The notes under the pieces are model-generated. The model was not told where the DNA came from, did not search any database, and saw nothing but the letters and a program-made list of their open reading frames with translations. The translations under genes were made by a program, and so were the position numbers. This document shows, one piece after another, positions 1 to 11,783 of a stretch of DNA of 64,000 bases. Within the stretch, counting starts at the first letter, position 1; each line of letters starts with the position of its first letter. Origin of the DNA: Diadophis punctatus similis (Eukaryota > Chordata > Lepidosauria > Squamata > Dipsadidae); the NCBI GenBank assembly GCA_023053685.1, contig JALIGW010000001.1, forward strand, positions 154,773,466-154,837,465, given 5' to 3'.

Positions 1-452
1 TTTTTTTGCTTTTTGCTTTTTGTCTTTGGGAATCTGTTGCCAAGACTGCAGTAGGCAAACTAATTAAGCACAGGATAATACCCCCACTGAAACAACTACT
101 ACACAACTTGTAAGCATTCCAAACTTGTAAGAAAGAAGGATTCATTCTTAAAACGAACTTGAATCATTACACTTTGTTTTTATACTTCTGGTCTGGTGAG
201 CCAGGGGAGGATATCTAATTGTATTTACTTTACAACTTCAAGGCTTGCCAAAGATAATACACTAACTAGCCTAAAGCTTATGTGAAGACAACTCTTCCAA
301 ATTCCCTAGCCTGGGAAGAGGAAGGAAATTATGCTTTGTGGCTGCTGTCTATTCTGTCTTCAAAATGGAGAGGGTGTCAAGCTAGTGAGGTGGGTAGATG
401 GTTACAGCAAAACCATCTTTGGGGAGATGACATATTTAAGTAACCGCTACTC
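1..452. other. Non-coding AT-rich sequence
   Basis: The window opens on a T-rich run (about the first 25 bases). The rest is ordinary single-copy-looking DNA. I see no exon, RNA gene or recognisable repeat before the MITE at 453. Confidence 0.5.
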
Positions 453-727
453 CAGTGGTGGGTTGCTGCCAGTTTGGACCGGTTCGCCCGTACCGGTGGC
501 GGAAATTTGCATCCGCTCGCTGAACCAGCAGCGATGGCCAGCTGTCCACGCCCCCGAACCAGTTCTCCAGTTGCCACGGCAGGCAAAGAACCCTTCTGCG
601 CATGCGCAGAGGGTCATTTGCATAATGTGACGGGAGCACGTGAGAGAGAGAAGCAAGCGTGTGCGCGCAAAATGCGCACTTCCATCACATGCGAACCGGT
701 AGGGAAGGTAAGTGGAACCCACCCCTG
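453..727 (+). mobile_element. hAT-type MITE, family A (subtype A2)
   Basis: A 275-bp non-autonomous element. It starts CAGTGGTGGGTTGC and ends GGAACCCACCCCTG, which are imperfect terminal inverted repeats. It is flanked by a perfect 8-bp target duplication CGCTACTC at 445-452 and 728-735, and 8-bp duplications are the hAT signature. The interior is CpG-rich and carries a perfect TGCGCATGCGCA palindrome at 597-608. The GAACCGGT motif next to the ends is shared with the other family A copies. It has no coding capacity; open frames across it are chance. Confidence 0.85.
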
Positions 728-1130
728 CGCTACTCCTTACTCAGGCAACTCACTGTGGCACTTTATAAAATAGGAACAACCGAGAATAAAATGAAGCAGA
801 AGCTGCAACTTGTAAAATTCTAATGGAAAAGGAAGAAGGAGGACAATTCCTCTGGTTTGCCTTGTTCTTCTGGCTACCAGAACTTGGTGCAAAATTGTTT
901 TGAATGCCTAGTTTTCCATGTGATCCACTGCCAGAGTTAAGAGAAAAAATTCCTTCTTTCCTATTTATTTTCTGCTTTCATCAATAAAATTCTCCCCTAG
1001 ACTGCTAGTACTAAGTTTTGTGATGCCTCTATTGATTATTCGCTCACCATGTATTGTACGGTATATTATCACCAGTATTTGCACAATGAAATCAAGACTT
1101 TATTTTGGGCTCTCCCAAAGTATCTAACCA
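728..1130. other. Non-coding spacer
   Basis: AT-rich DNA between the MITE and the LINE tail. It starts with the second copy of the MITE target duplication. I see nothing else in it. Confidence 0.5.
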
Positions 1131-1893
1131 TTTAATTTAATTTAATTTAATTTAATTTAATAGATTTGTATGCCGCCCAACTCCCGGGGGACTCTGGGAG
1201 GCTCACAGCATGTCAAATCCATTACAATAAAAAACATATAACAATTAAAAAGATATAAAAATTAAAAGAAGATCTCCAACATTCATAACTAAAGGGGGGA
1301 GACCCCGGGATAATCTACTCGGTCTCACTTTCACCCCGCCTGCCGGAAGAGCCAAGTTTTTATTGCTTTACGGAAGGTCAGCAGGGTGGGGATGGCCCTG
1401 ATCTCCGGAGGGAGTTGGTTCCACAGGGAGGGAGCTCCCACAGAGAAGGCTCTCCCCCTAGGCCCCGCCAACTGACATTGTTTGGTCGATGGGACCTGGA
1501 GGAGACCAACTCTGTGGGACCTAACCGGTCGTAGGGAGGTATACGGCAGGATGCGGTCCTGAAGGTAGCCTGGCCCTGAGCCATGTAGGGCTTTAAAGGT
1601 CAAAACCAACACCTTAAATTGTATCCGGAGACTAATGGGCAGCCAATGCAGCTGGCGGAGGACAGGTGTTACGTGGGTGTACCTGGGCACACCCACCACG
1701 GCTCGCGCAGCTGCATTTTGCACCAATTGCAGTCTCCGGATACTCTTCAAGGGTAGCCCCATGTAGAGCGCATTGCAGTAATCCAGCCGGGAGGTGATAA
1801 GGGCGTGGGTGACTGTGAGTAGCGCCTCCCTCTCCAAGAAGGGTCGCAATTGGTGCACTAGGCGAACCTGTGCAAAGGTTTATTCCGAACATG
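1131..1893 (-). mobile_element. 5'-truncated L2/CR1-clade LINE with (TTAAA)n tail
   Basis: This is the 3' end of a LINE on the minus strand. Read in that direction, it has the C-terminal tail of the ORF2 reverse transcriptase (1331-1858), then a 3' UTR with the GCCGCCCA-type end, and then a pentanucleotide tail at 1131-1162. The protein shows the usual L2/CR1 landmarks: SRLDYCNALYMGLP, QLHWLPI, FKALHGSGPGYLQDR and RGRAFSVGAPSLWNQLPPEIR. The RT catalytic core is missing because of 5' truncation. Sister copies lie at 5941-6705 and 17070-17775. Confidence 0.85.
1331..1858 (-). pseudogene. LINE ORF2 C-terminal fragment
   Basis: About 175 codons remain open with no stop, which suggests a fairly young insertion. 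The segment is the post-RT thumb/C-terminal part of an L2/CR1-clade ORF2. Its landmarks are TSRLDYCNALY near residue 22, VQNAAARAV near 45, QLHWLPISLRIQFKV near 70, TFKALHGSGP near 88, and AFSVGAPSLWNQLPPEIR near 137. It cannot act alone, since no endonuclease or FADD block is present. Confidence 0.85.
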
Positions 1894-2545
1894 GAGCTAA
1901 TGTTTTTATTTGTTTTGTTTTGTTTTTGTGTAGAGCATATTTATCATCCTACGCTATCATTTTAAATATCTTGATCTAAAATTCATTGCTAAATCAAAAT
2001 TTCTAGTTATTGCTTTCCAAATTAGATATGCATAATGAGCAAGATAATGTCATGTGTTATTCGTGTATATTTTGCCATTTTTGTGCAGTCTATCATTTTC
2101 TGATGACTCATTTGTCCTATTTTCTTTCATATGTTTCCATTAGGAATACAGTGATTTTTCTAGAGCCTGATGGAGAAGCTATTTAAAACTCATTCCACAG
2201 ATAATGAGAAACTGCCACTCATTAAATATTAGAGTAACTAATATGGCAACTCCCATTTATCTTTCATAATGTATTCAAGATATTGGGGGGGGGTTGTATT
2301 TATTTAACATGTTTGTTTTTTAAACCAGCTATTTTACAGTAGCAGTTCTGTGGACAAGCATAGAACATAAAATGTTAAGATGCTGTTAAGAGCATCTCTT
2401 CATGTGGATCATGCTTTCTACAATTGATTATAAATGATTCACAAAGCCATTATGTTTTATGATGGCCAGTTCTCACATTCAGTGTGTGTGTATCTGTGTG
2501 TGTTTATTCTTTGCTATCATTTGCATATCACTAGTTACTTTATTG
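1894..2545. other. Non-coding, AT-rich
   Basis: No coding or repeat signal beyond short homopolymer and TG runs (2481-2505). It ends at the next MITE target site. Confidence 0.5.
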
Positions 2546-2679
2546 CAGGGGTGACAAACTCACGTTGTCACGGTGGCATCACGTGACATATCGGAACTTT
2601 CCCCCCTTTGCTAAACCGGGTGCGGGCGTGGCCTGCGCATGACGCATCTGGCCCACAGGCTGCGAGTTTGACAGCCCTG
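2546..2679 (+). mobile_element. hAT-type MITE, family D (134 bp)
   Basis: The termini are CAGGGGTGACAAACTC and, at the other end, GAGTTTGACAGCCCTG, an inverted pair. A perfect 8-bp target duplication CTTTATTG lies at 2538-2545 and 2680-2687. The interior has GCATCACGTGAC and GGGCGTGGCC blocks. The same family sits inverted at 55689-55824. It is non-coding. Confidence 0.85.
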
Positions 2680-2687
2680 CTTTATTG

Positions 2688-3143
2688 GATAAAGTACTAT
2701 CAAATAATACCTGTAATATTTTCTTTTTAGAAAAGGACAGTTGTAAGAGAGTGCTAAGAGAACTTTCCTGTGATTCCCGTTGCCCAAAGCGTATGAATAA
2801 AATGTTACTTTAGGAGCCACCATATATTCTAAAAATCAAGATTAATTAGTTCTTTTAATTAATTAGTTTATTTTCTCTTCTGTCGTGTTCTCATCATACG
2901 AAGAATAATAATGATGTATTTATTGAACAAATTCATATGGCCATTCAACTCATACACGGTCACCCTCAGATGGCTTACAAAATTATACAAACTATAATAA
3001 TACCATGGAATAATTTGAAATATCCTCCCCAAATTCCAGATTTTAATTTCAAAAATTAATCAGGCTCTCCCTATATTTAAGAGATCTGCACAGCTATCCT
3101 GAAAAGTTTGCTGAGAGTTCAGATTCCCCCTTGTTTATCATAA
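2688..3143. other. Non-coding, AT-rich
   Basis: Single-copy-looking DNA without a recognisable feature. Confidence 0.45.
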
Positions 3144-3400
3144 GAGCCGAGGTGACGCAGCGGTTAGAGGCAGGTACTGCAGGCCACTTAAACTGACTGT
3201 GATCCGCAGGTCAGCGGTTCAAATCTCACGGGCTCAAGGTTGACTCAGCCTTCCATCCTTCCAGGGTAGGTAAAATGAGGACCCAGATTGTTGGGGACAA
3301 TATAAATATACATTGCTTACTGGTGTAAACCGCTTAGAGAGTGCTTGCACTGTGAGGCGGTATATAAATCTCACAAAATAAAATAAATAATAAATAAATG
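3144..3400 (+). mobile_element. Squamate tRNA-derived SINE (second family, S2)
   Basis: The head resembles a tRNA gene, with an A-box-like GACGCAGCGGTTAGAG and a B-box-like GGTTCAAATCT. The body AAGGTTGACTCAGCCTTCC ... GAGGACCCAGATTGTTGGGG follows, then AAACCGCTTAGAGAG and GCGGTATATAAATCT, then an A-rich AAATA tail. Other copies are at 13755, 27436, 31139, 32101 and 49385. The RNA would be a pol III transcript moved by a LINE. I cannot fix the family name (Squam-type) without a library. Confidence 0.85.
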
Positions 3401-4103
3401 AGATGAAATATTGCTGTGTATTTGTTTTAAGAATTGTTTTATGACCTTTGTATGAAAGTATCACTGAGGGGACAGCTGAGGCCATTTGCAATTCCCAAGT
3501 CAACTTTCTGTGCCTCTTAAACGCGACCCTGACCGAAATTACCAGGTTTTGACTCTTTTAAATAGTAGGAAAACCCCAGGAATTCCCCCTAAGCCCATAA
3601 AATAAATAAAAGTTGTTGGACCTGCCCTCAGCAGTAATACTTCCTTCCTATCTTCAACCTTGTCCTCTGAAGCCTTCATCTCCCACCCTCTCTCACGAAC
3701 ATCAGGTATGTCCTCATGCTTTCAAAACGTTGCTTGTTTCTGTTTTATTGTACACCCCACTGAGTGCTTTAGAAATTTAAATACAAATTAAGGAAATAAT
3801 CCTTCAGACAAAAGAAAAGCTGGCCTAGAAAACTGAACAATGAGTGATTCATTCCCACCTCGGAGGTGGTGTTATATCAGTTCTATGCTGTCAAGGCAAG
3901 AATACCTTAATTATCTTTCTCTGGTAGAAAAAAAAGAAGATTGCTTTAGCATTTGCAGGTATTATAATGAAGCCTTTCTTTTCTACATCCTCGCTCTTTT
4001 ATCAAGCTGGAATAATATTTATTTCCTCTGGCGATTTTATAATATGGAGAAACTTCTCCCCCCCTTTCTCTGCTCAGAATTCCTTTGCCATGTGAAGTAG
4101 GGT
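3401..4103. other. Non-coding
   Basis: Pyrimidine-rich patches near 3640-3700 and no supported gene. A short AG...GT interval at 3910-3940 looks like an exon by chance but has inconsistent phase. Confidence 0.45.
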
Positions 4104-4415
4104 CAGAGGTGGGTTTCAGCAGGTTCTGACCAGTTCTGGAGAACCGGTAGCAGAAATTCTGAGTAGTTTGGAGAACCGGTAAATACCACCTCTGACTGGC
4201 CCCACCCCCATCTATTCTCTGCCTCTCGAGTCCCAGCTGATCGGGAGGAAATGGGGATTTTGCAGTAATAACTTTCCCCTGGAGTGGGGAGGGAATGGAG
4301 ATTTTACAGTATCTTTCCCCTGCTACGCCCACCAAGCCACGCCCACCAAGCCATGCCACACCCACTAAGCCACGCCCACAGAACCGGTAGTAAAAAAAAT
4401 TGAATCCCACCACTG
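4104..4415 (+). mobile_element. hAT-type MITE, family A (subtype A3)
   Basis: It starts CAGAGGTGGGTTTCAGCAGG and ends ATCCCACCACTG. The target duplication AGTAGGGT / AGTAGGAT matches at 7 of 8 bases (4096-4103, 4416-4423). The interior has the subtype A3 blocks GGAGTGGGGAGGGAATGG and GATTTTGCAGTA. Near the right end is a short tandem array of CACGCCCACCAAGC-like units (4322-4382). The twin copy is the interrupted element at 5739-6885. Confidence 0.8.
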
Positions 4416-5373
4416 AGTAGGATTTGTTTACAGATTAATGGAAGGGAATCTCCTCTCTTGGATTTTACCTGATCTAATTTTGGTATGGAGATAAAAAATC
4501 CTGAGAAATGAGAGCATAAGCTGTGCAGCTTTTTCATAGGTAGCATCTGGGTTTGTTGAGAGACCCATAGAAATCCTAGGCTACTACGTAGTCAAGAGGC
4601 AGCCCATTTCTATTTAAATTACTATTTTTCAGTTTTTATTTTTCAAAATAATTTTTATAATTTTCCAATGAAACATCCTTTAATGTGGCATGCAAATCTT
4701 TGCTCTTTTTTGCTGTCCCGTTGTAAATGCATTTAAGCTTTTTTGCTGGAGCAGCCACCTATATATCACCCACAACAGTAAGGACCAGCAAAGCACCCTC
4801 TAACCACTCACACTGTTTGCACCAATGAATATGTAAACTGCCCATAAATCCATATAAACTGGAGTTCATCTCAATCTAAACGTTTATTACAATGGCTTGA
4901 CATGAAATCTTGGGGAAAAATAAAAAAGCGTTTTGGAGTCAAAACTCAAGAATTTCATCCTAGATTTTATGGTCCTTCAATTTGTAATACATTTTTGCTC
5001 AGTTTATGAAGCAGAAGAATACTGTAATCATGCATCAGCTTCTGTGCACAACATTACCTATGATTTGGGATGCCTGGTTGATTTCTTTCCCTGTAGAATT
5101 ATTGCAGTCGTTTTTCACAAGGTACTTAAAATAAAATGCAATTAATCTGTCTTGTTCATAAGAACCAACTTCTCCCATTTGAAATTCAGGTAAATTAGTC
5201 ATGCTCTGTCCAGGGCTCCGTTGTATGACCCATTAGAAATGTATAAAAAAGCTATGCAAGATTTAGCTGAAGATTTTTTTTTCCTTGTAGCATTTTCCCA
5301 CAAGTGCACGGTCTGTTTTTGGGGATGATCATCTAGGTGTTTTGTCCATTGGTTATGACAGGAACTGCGCAAT
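4416..5373. other. Non-coding
   Basis: AT-rich, single-copy-looking. The 70-codon open frame at 4933-5145 has no recognisable domain and looks like chance. Confidence 0.45.
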
Positions 5374-5508
5374 CGGCTTGTTGCCTGAGCCTCATATTAA
5401 GGACTGAGAGAGTGACTGGCCCAAGGTCACCTAGTCAACTTTCATGCCTAAACAGTCTCCTAGTTTCTTGCCTTGTGCCTTAACCACCAGACCAGCTGGC
5501 TCTCCGGA
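5374..5508 (-). mobile_element. tRNA-derived SINE fragment, MIR-like class
   Basis: Read on the minus strand it has a tRNA-like head AGAGCCAGCTGGTCTGGTGG, then GGTTAAGGCAC and a body containing GTGACCTTGGGCCAGTCACT, which resembles MIR/CORE-type vertebrate SINEs. The 3' part is lost or unrecognisable. A longer relative is at 55915-56112. Confidence 0.55.
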
Positions 5509-5939
5509 GAAATGACAATAACTTTGCTTAATTTTCAGCCTTGCATATCCATTATTTTCAAAACTTGGCTTGGGTTTATGTTCAAGCAGAGATGTCTTTC
5601 TAAGTCTAGGATGAAAGGAAAAAGATATACTGAGGGGAAAGAAGTGAAGATGATGGGGACATCAACCGTTTATTGCAAAAGTTTTAACTATTTGTAAATA
5701 AATAAGTAACAAAGATAAAATCATTTAGGAAGCTATAGCGGGGTGAAATCCAGCAGCTTCTAACAGGTTCTGGAGAACCGGTAGCGGAAATTTTGAGTAG
5801 TTCGGAGAACTGGCAAATACCACCTCTGGCTGGCCCCAGAGTGGGGTGGGAATGGAGATTCCTTCCCCCAGAAGTGGGGAGGGAATGGGGATTTTGCAGT
5901 ATCCTTCCCCTGGAGTGGGGAGGGAATGGAGATTTTGCA

Positions 5940-5943
5940 GTAT

Positions 5944-5986
<43 letters not shown>

Positions 5987-6027
5987 TTTGTTTGTTTGTT
6001 TGTTTGTTTGTTTGTTTGTTTGTTTGT

Positions 6028-6074
<47 letters not shown>

Positions 6075-6077
6075 TTA
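5940..6077. repeat. (ATTT)n-(GTTT)n-(ATTT)n microsatellite
   Basis: A compound tetranucleotide array with a GTTT core between two ATTT blocks. It is the tail of the minus-strand LINE. The leucine/isoleucine/phenylalanine-rich open frames over it are artefacts. Confidence 0.95.
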
Positions 6078-6705
6078 TTACAGAGACTCTGGGCAGCTCA
6101 CAACAGTAAAAATTCACATGCAACAACAAATATAAAAAGCATTAAAAACAATAGATATTAAAACATTTAAAAACATTAAAAACCACAATTTAGAAACCCA
6201 TACAATAAATCATTCATGGGGCCAAGAGTGATCGATGTTGTATTAAAATCATTGGCCCCAGGCCTGTCGACAAAGCCATGTTTTTACTGCTTTTCTGAAG
6301 GCTGGCAGCGTGGGAATAATGCGGATCTTGGGGGGTAGTGTATTCCAGAGAGCCGGTGCTGCCACAGAGAAGGCCCTCGTTCGTGGGCCCGGCAGCCGAC
6401 ATTGTTTGGCTGACGGGACCACTAGCAGACCAACTCTGTGGGCTCTAATTGGTCTTAGGGAGGTATGTTGGAGAAGGCGGTCTCGGAGGTAAACTGGTCC
6501 TAAGCCATGTAGGGCTTTAAAGGTAATCACCAATACCTTGAATTGCGCTTGGAGACCTATAGGCAGCCAGTGTAGTTCGCGAAGGAGGGTGTCACATGGG
6601 TGTATCTAGGGACACCCATCACCACACGCGCCGCCACATTCTACACTAGCTGCAGTCTCTGAACGTTCTTCAAGGGTAGCCCCATGTAGAGTGTGTTGCA
6701 ATAGT
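5941..6705 (-). mobile_element. L2/CR1-clade LINE 3' end inserted in a MITE
   Basis: On the minus strand it contains the ORF2 tail (6249-6533: FKALHGLGPVYLRDR, RTRAFSVAAPALWNTLPPKI), a 3' UTR, and a long (AAAT)n/(AAAC)n tail that occupies 5941-6077 on the plus strand. The 5' part is truncated just upstream of CATGTAGAG..., the same zone as in the 1131-1893 copy. It is flanked on both sides by halves of the family A3 MITE. Confidence 0.85.
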
Positions 6706-6780
6706 ATCCTTCCCCTGCAGTGGGGTGGGAATGGAGATTTTGCAGTATCCTTTCTCTGCCACGCCCGCCAAGCCATGTCC

Positions 6781-6829
6781 GCCAAGCCAAGCCAAGCCAA
6801 GCCAAGCCAAGCCAAGCCAAGCCAAGCCA
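6781..6829. repeat. (AAGCC)n tandem array
   Basis: About nine perfect pentamer units inside the right half of the split MITE. They probably expanded from the CACGCCCACCAAGC-like units seen in the sister copy at 4322-4382. Confidence 0.9.
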
Positions 6830-6885
6830 CGCTCACCAAACCACATCCACAGAACCAGTAGTAAAGAAAATTAATTTCACCACTG

Positions 6886-7665
6886 AGTTATAGATATGCT
6901 TTTTATAGTCCAATCCTTGAATTAACTAGATGAACATGGCCAGTATGGCTTTCTAAGGTTGCCTTGTATTAAAGCATTTTTAATCATTTATCTCTTCCTT
7001 TTTTGAGAGACGGGATATATTTCATCCTTATACAGTATGTTTGATTAGTGTAGCTGTAAATAAGAGCAATAATGATGAACCTGTCCTCTATAAATTAACA
7101 AAGGGAGAACAATTATCATATAACTCTGCTATGAAATGGAGAAGTAAAGGACTAGATTGGTGACATGCATTATATTTATCTGACTGGTGAAGGATATTGC
7201 ATTCTACTAAAACAATTTTGTTCTCCATTCCGATAATTATGACATCCAAGCACATATTTGGATTACATATAGAATATCAGAAAAACATTGGGAAGAATCG
7301 GGTTTTAATCCATTGATTGACCTTAGAATCATCCTACCTTTTTTTTAGACTAAAATGCCTCCAAGACATTATTGTTCTGATAATCAATGAGCATTTAAGT
7401 GAAGAGAGAGAGAAAGATACAATTCATATAAAGTGCCTGGTTTTTCTATATTCAAGGATGTTTATATAAAAGTCAAAATTGGTTTGACTACAGTCATTTT
7501 GCTCCTCCTCAATGAAGTGAAAAATAGTTAATATATTTTTAACAACAAATACTTTTTTTCAAGAGCCAGAATAGAACAATATGCTATAAACATATTTCCA
7601 TTTAGAAATAATTTATACCCTAGCATTATTGAAGCAGTCACTTATATCTTTAAAACTTGTCTATA

Positions 7666-7697
<32 letters not shown>

Positions 7698-8435
7698 TTG
7701 TGTATGTACATGTATATTTGTCTGGCCCCTTGAAATACATAGAAGACCAGATTATACAAGAACATCCTTTTTTCCTATATAATTAGTAATTTTTTTAACA
7801 CTTGTCACACATTTTCCAGCCACTGGATTTTCTTTATGAAATGGGCTTGCTACCTTCCTTTATTTTATGCCTGTTAATCTGAAAAGTAAATCTATCCTGA
7901 GGCTTGAATATTTGATTTAATATTTGCGTTTTAGGAGGAGAGTCTTCAATACAGACTTGACCTTAACGATTTTGAAAGTCAGAATCTGCATATCAGTGTA
8001 ATATCTGTCTTGGCAGCTTAAATAGCATAGCCTTAACTCTCTGAGGTTATTTTCTTTAAAACATGATATGTATGAAAAACTAGAATGGAAAATCCTCATA
8101 TCTTTATGTGAAGTAAAATTCTATGTCATTTCACTAATATCTGATTTACAATTTTATCTTCACTAATGAAATTATATTTTATTACAAAGTTCTGCTCCAA
8201 GTTACTGATGGACAATACTCACCCCTCCCAAATTAAAATAACCCTCTAGCATTGAAAGGAAAAAGGACATATGATCATCCATTTTGAATTATACGCAACT
8301 ATGGTGGTTATATGCTTGATATCTATATTGTATTTCATAAGTTCATTTGCTGGAATCTGCAGTTTAAAGACTATCTGGTGAAGTTCTGTAAGGCCCAGAA
8401 AACTATTCCAGCTGAAATAGATCAATACACTAGCT
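6886..8435. other. Non-coding, AT-rich
   Basis: A long stretch without recognisable coding or repeat content, except a (TC)n(TG)n dinucleotide run at 7666-7702. Open frames here are short and lack domains. Confidence 0.5.
7666..7702. repeat. (TC)n(TG)n microsatellite
   Basis: About seven TC units pass directly into about ten TG/TT units. Confidence 0.9.
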
Positions 8436-8971
8436 CCGTGATGGCAAATCTATGGCATGGAAGTGGCTCTCCAGGAAGTGGCATCTCTCCAGGCACGTGA
8501 GCCATCGCTCGTTGCTCTTCCGGGTTCCAGCGCGCCGGCCAGCTGGTCTTCACATGCACGGGAGTGCTGGAAACTGGAAGAGCAGCCGGCCGGTGCGCAT
8601 GCAGAAACGGTGCACATGCAGAAACGGTACGTGTTTCCGGCATGTGCACCAGCCACCTGTCTTCCGGTTTCTGGCACATGCGTGTGCCAAAAACCAGAAG
8701 ATCATCTTCCCATCATGTGCATGCGCACCAGGCAGCTGCTCTTCTGGTTTCCGTCGCATTCATGCGCACCGGCCATCTGGTCTTCGCGCATGTATACACA
8801 CCAGAAACCAGAAGACCAGGTGGCTGGTGCGCATTCATGCTCCGGAAACCAGACGAGCAGCCGCCCGGTACGCACATGCGCACTGGGTAGCTGCTCTTCC
8901 AGTTTCCGGTACGAGCACGCACAGTGCACTCCCATTTCGGCACTCGGTGATGAAAAGGTTTGCCAATACTG
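8436..8971 (+). mobile_element. hAT-type MITE, family B (longest copy, 536 bp)
   Basis: It starts CCGTGATGGCAAATCTATGG and ends AGGTTTGCCAATACTG, matching the family B termini CAGTGATGGCGAACC...GGTTCGCCATCACTG. A perfect target duplication CACTAGCT lies at 8428-8435 and 8972-8979. The interior is built from repeated GCGCATGC/CCAGAAGA-type units (rough tandem copies of about 60-70 bp). Those units produce long but meaningless open frames in several phases on both strands. Confidence 0.85.
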
Positions 8972-9173
8972 CACTAGCTGGATCAGTAGTTCAGCTCACG
9001 TAAAGGCAAACATATGTATGTTCCTACTTCAGAAAACATTCATTAAGCCCTTTATGCATAAAAGCCCAATTCATACATTAAACCTAACAATAGTGGAATA
9101 GAGTAGAATACTTTATTTGGCCAAGTATGACTAGATACACAAGGAATTTGTCTCCAGTGCAGAAGCATGCTAA

Positions 9174-9328
<155 letters not shown>

Positions 9329-9965
9329 ATAAGATAAGGTAGTAAAAAAGATGAGCAGGGTAATAGTAATACAACCATCTACATGGGTAAATATACTTTG
9401 TACTTAAGACAGTACTGTGGAAATTAGGTGTACATCAGAGTGATGGCCCAAGGGAAAAACTGTATCTAGTAGTTTTGGCATGCAGTGCACTGCAGCAGTG
9501 TCCCAAGGGGAGGAGTTGAATCAGCTTATGTCCAGGATGTACGGGGGCTGTAGATCTTTTCTCAGCCCTCCTTCTGACTCATGCAATATACAGGTCCTCA
9601 ATGAAAGGCAGGCTGGTTGCAATTATTTTATTCTGCAGTCCTAACCATCCGTTGAAGTCTATATTTGTCCTGTTTGGTTGCTTTATAAATCAGACAATTA
9701 CAGAAGTATAAATGAGAGACTCAATAATTCCTCTGTCGAACTGCATCAAGAGCTCCTGAACTTTCTGAATTGAGACAGGAAAAAACATTATTTGTTGCAC
9801 CTTTTTAAAATGATGGTTCTAATGTTAGGTGTCCATTTCAAATCCTGGGAGATTATAGAACCCAAAAACTTGAAGGACTCTACTGTTGATAACTGTGTTG
9901 TCTAGTATAGTAAGAGGTGGTAAAATAGGAAGGCTCCTCCTAAAATCCATCTTATCTCTACAGTT

Positions 9966-10762
9966 TTAAGCGTGTTCAGCTCCAGCTGCACCACAGGGCA
10001 AGTTGTTCAACCTCCGTCTATATGCAGACCCATCACCATCTTGAATGAGACCAATAATTGTTGTGTCATCTGCAAACTTCAGTACTTTAACAGAGGGATC
10101 CTTAGAGATGCAGTTGTTGGTACAGAGGGAAAAGAGTAACGGAGAACACACAGCCCTGTGCTAATTGCTCTGGTATCCAATGTGATTTCCCTAGCTTCAC
10201 CTGTTGCTTTCTATCTGTCAGAAAGCTTATAATCCATCTACAAGTATGGACAGGCACAGCTAGTTGAACAGTTTAGAGTGAAGAATTTCTGGAATGGTGG
10301 TATTGAATGCCAAGCTGAAGTCTACAAAAAGGACCTGTGCATAGGTCCCTGGGGATTCAAGATGTTGCAAGATATAATGCAGTGCCATATTGACAGCATC
10401 AGCTGCCGATCTATTTTCACGGTAGGCAAACTCCAAGGGGTCTAACAGCAGATCCAGGATGATTTTCAAGTGGGCAAACACTATTTTTCAAAGATTTTCA
10501 TAACTACAGATGTCAGAGCAACTGGTCTGTAGTCATTCAACTCCTTGATGGAGGGTTTCTTGGGAACCAGGATGATAATAGAGCATTGGAAGCAAGAAGG
10601 AACATAATACATCTCTACTGATTTATTAAAGATGTGGGTACAGATGGGGGCCAGTTGATCAGCACAGACTTTCAAGCAAGAAGGAATTACTCCATCTGGG
10701 CCTGATGCTTTTCCAGTCTTTTGACTGTGAATTAGACCTCTCACATCTTTTTTTAGGATCAC
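9966..10762 (-). pseudogene. LINE reverse transcriptase, degraded
   Basis: Three separate open blocks represent one RT domain. 10762-10481 carries GKASGPDGV and NDYRPVALTSVVMKIFEK (RT motifs 1-2). 10481-10260 carries FAYRENRSAADAV and FVDFSLAFNT, where the first Asp is a catalytic candidate. 10151-9966 carries VLKFADDTTIIGL, the FADD catalytic box. Sequence is lost between blocks 2 and 3 (the GAPQGCVLSP region is incomplete), so the enzyme is dead. The motifs fit the CR1/L3/Rex1 group. Confidence 0.85.
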
Positions 10763-10854
10763 CAGTGGAGGGAGGGCCCAGAGGGATGGAGATAGGTGAA
10801 GGAGATTTGGCTACTGTTGGTGTATCAAAAATGGGAAGAGTAGCAATAGTTGAC

Positions 10855-11313
<459 letters not shown>

Positions 11314-11321
11314 AACCTACA

Positions 11322-11747
11322 CTAGAACACATTCAGGTCCTCTGCCTGTTGCTGATTTTTTTTCCAGTAAGGGAGGGAGATCTGCTGTAGCCAATGATAT
11401 TCTTGAGGCTTTTCCACACATTTTGCTGGTTCATTTGCTGAGAACTGATTCCTCAGCTTTTCAGAGTATCTTCTCTTTGCTGCCCTGATCTTCCTTGTTA
11501 ATATATTCCTGGCCTGATTGCACAGCATCATGTCTCCATTCCTGTAGGCTTCCTCTTTGGCGCGACGTAGCTGCTTAAGCTTAGCTGTGAACCAAGGTTT
11601 ATGATTACTGGTTATGCCGAAACTCTTGGTTGGCACACATGTCCTCACAAAAACAGAGGTCACCGTATCAGTGAGTTCATCCAAGTCTGCTGAAGCAGCA
11701 TCAAAAACACTCCAGTCTATGCAGTCAAGGCAATCCTGTAATTCCAA
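11322..11747 (-). pseudogene. LINE ORF2 linker between endonuclease and RT
   Basis: 141 open codons with no stop. The landmarks are LQDCLDCIDWSVF near the start, HKPWFTAKLKQLRRAKEEAY near 50, and an RKIRAAKRRYSEKL basic stretch. This layout (WF...KL..L...K..A followed by a basic helix) is typical of the segment between endonuclease and RT in CR1/Rex1-type LINEs. It continues into the RT blocks downstream on the minus strand once the nested insertion is removed. Confidence 0.8.
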
Positions 11748-11783
11748 ACTTGGCCTCCTCAGTCCAAGACTGTTATCCTATAT

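Larger units (their letters stand above)
5739..6885 (+). mobile_element. hAT-type MITE, family A3, split by a LINE insertion
   Basis: The left part (5739-5940) starts CGGGGTGAAATCCAGCAG and contains repeated GGAATGGAGATTTTGCAGTA blocks. The right part (about 6706-6885) carries the same block, an AAGCC tandem run and the end TTTCACCACTG. The outer target duplication AGCTATAG / AGTTATAG matches at 7 of 8 (5731-5738, 6886-6893). The LINE between them inserted at a GCAGTA-like site, so the MITE is older than the LINE. Confidence 0.75.

Noticed and set aside
3144..3215. tRNA-like A and B boxes, as possible tRNA genes (also at 31139, 36537 and 56477).
   Set aside because: They are heads of SINEs with bodies and tails attached; no cloverleaf-perfect tRNA was seen.
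5926..6161. Hydrophobic repeat frames resembling membrane proteins.
   Set aside because: Translation of the ATTT/GTTT microsatellite.
8457..9101. Longest open frame of the window (214 codons).
   Set aside because: It runs through the internally repeated MITE at 8436-8971 into unique sequence, overlaps frames on both strands, and has no domain.
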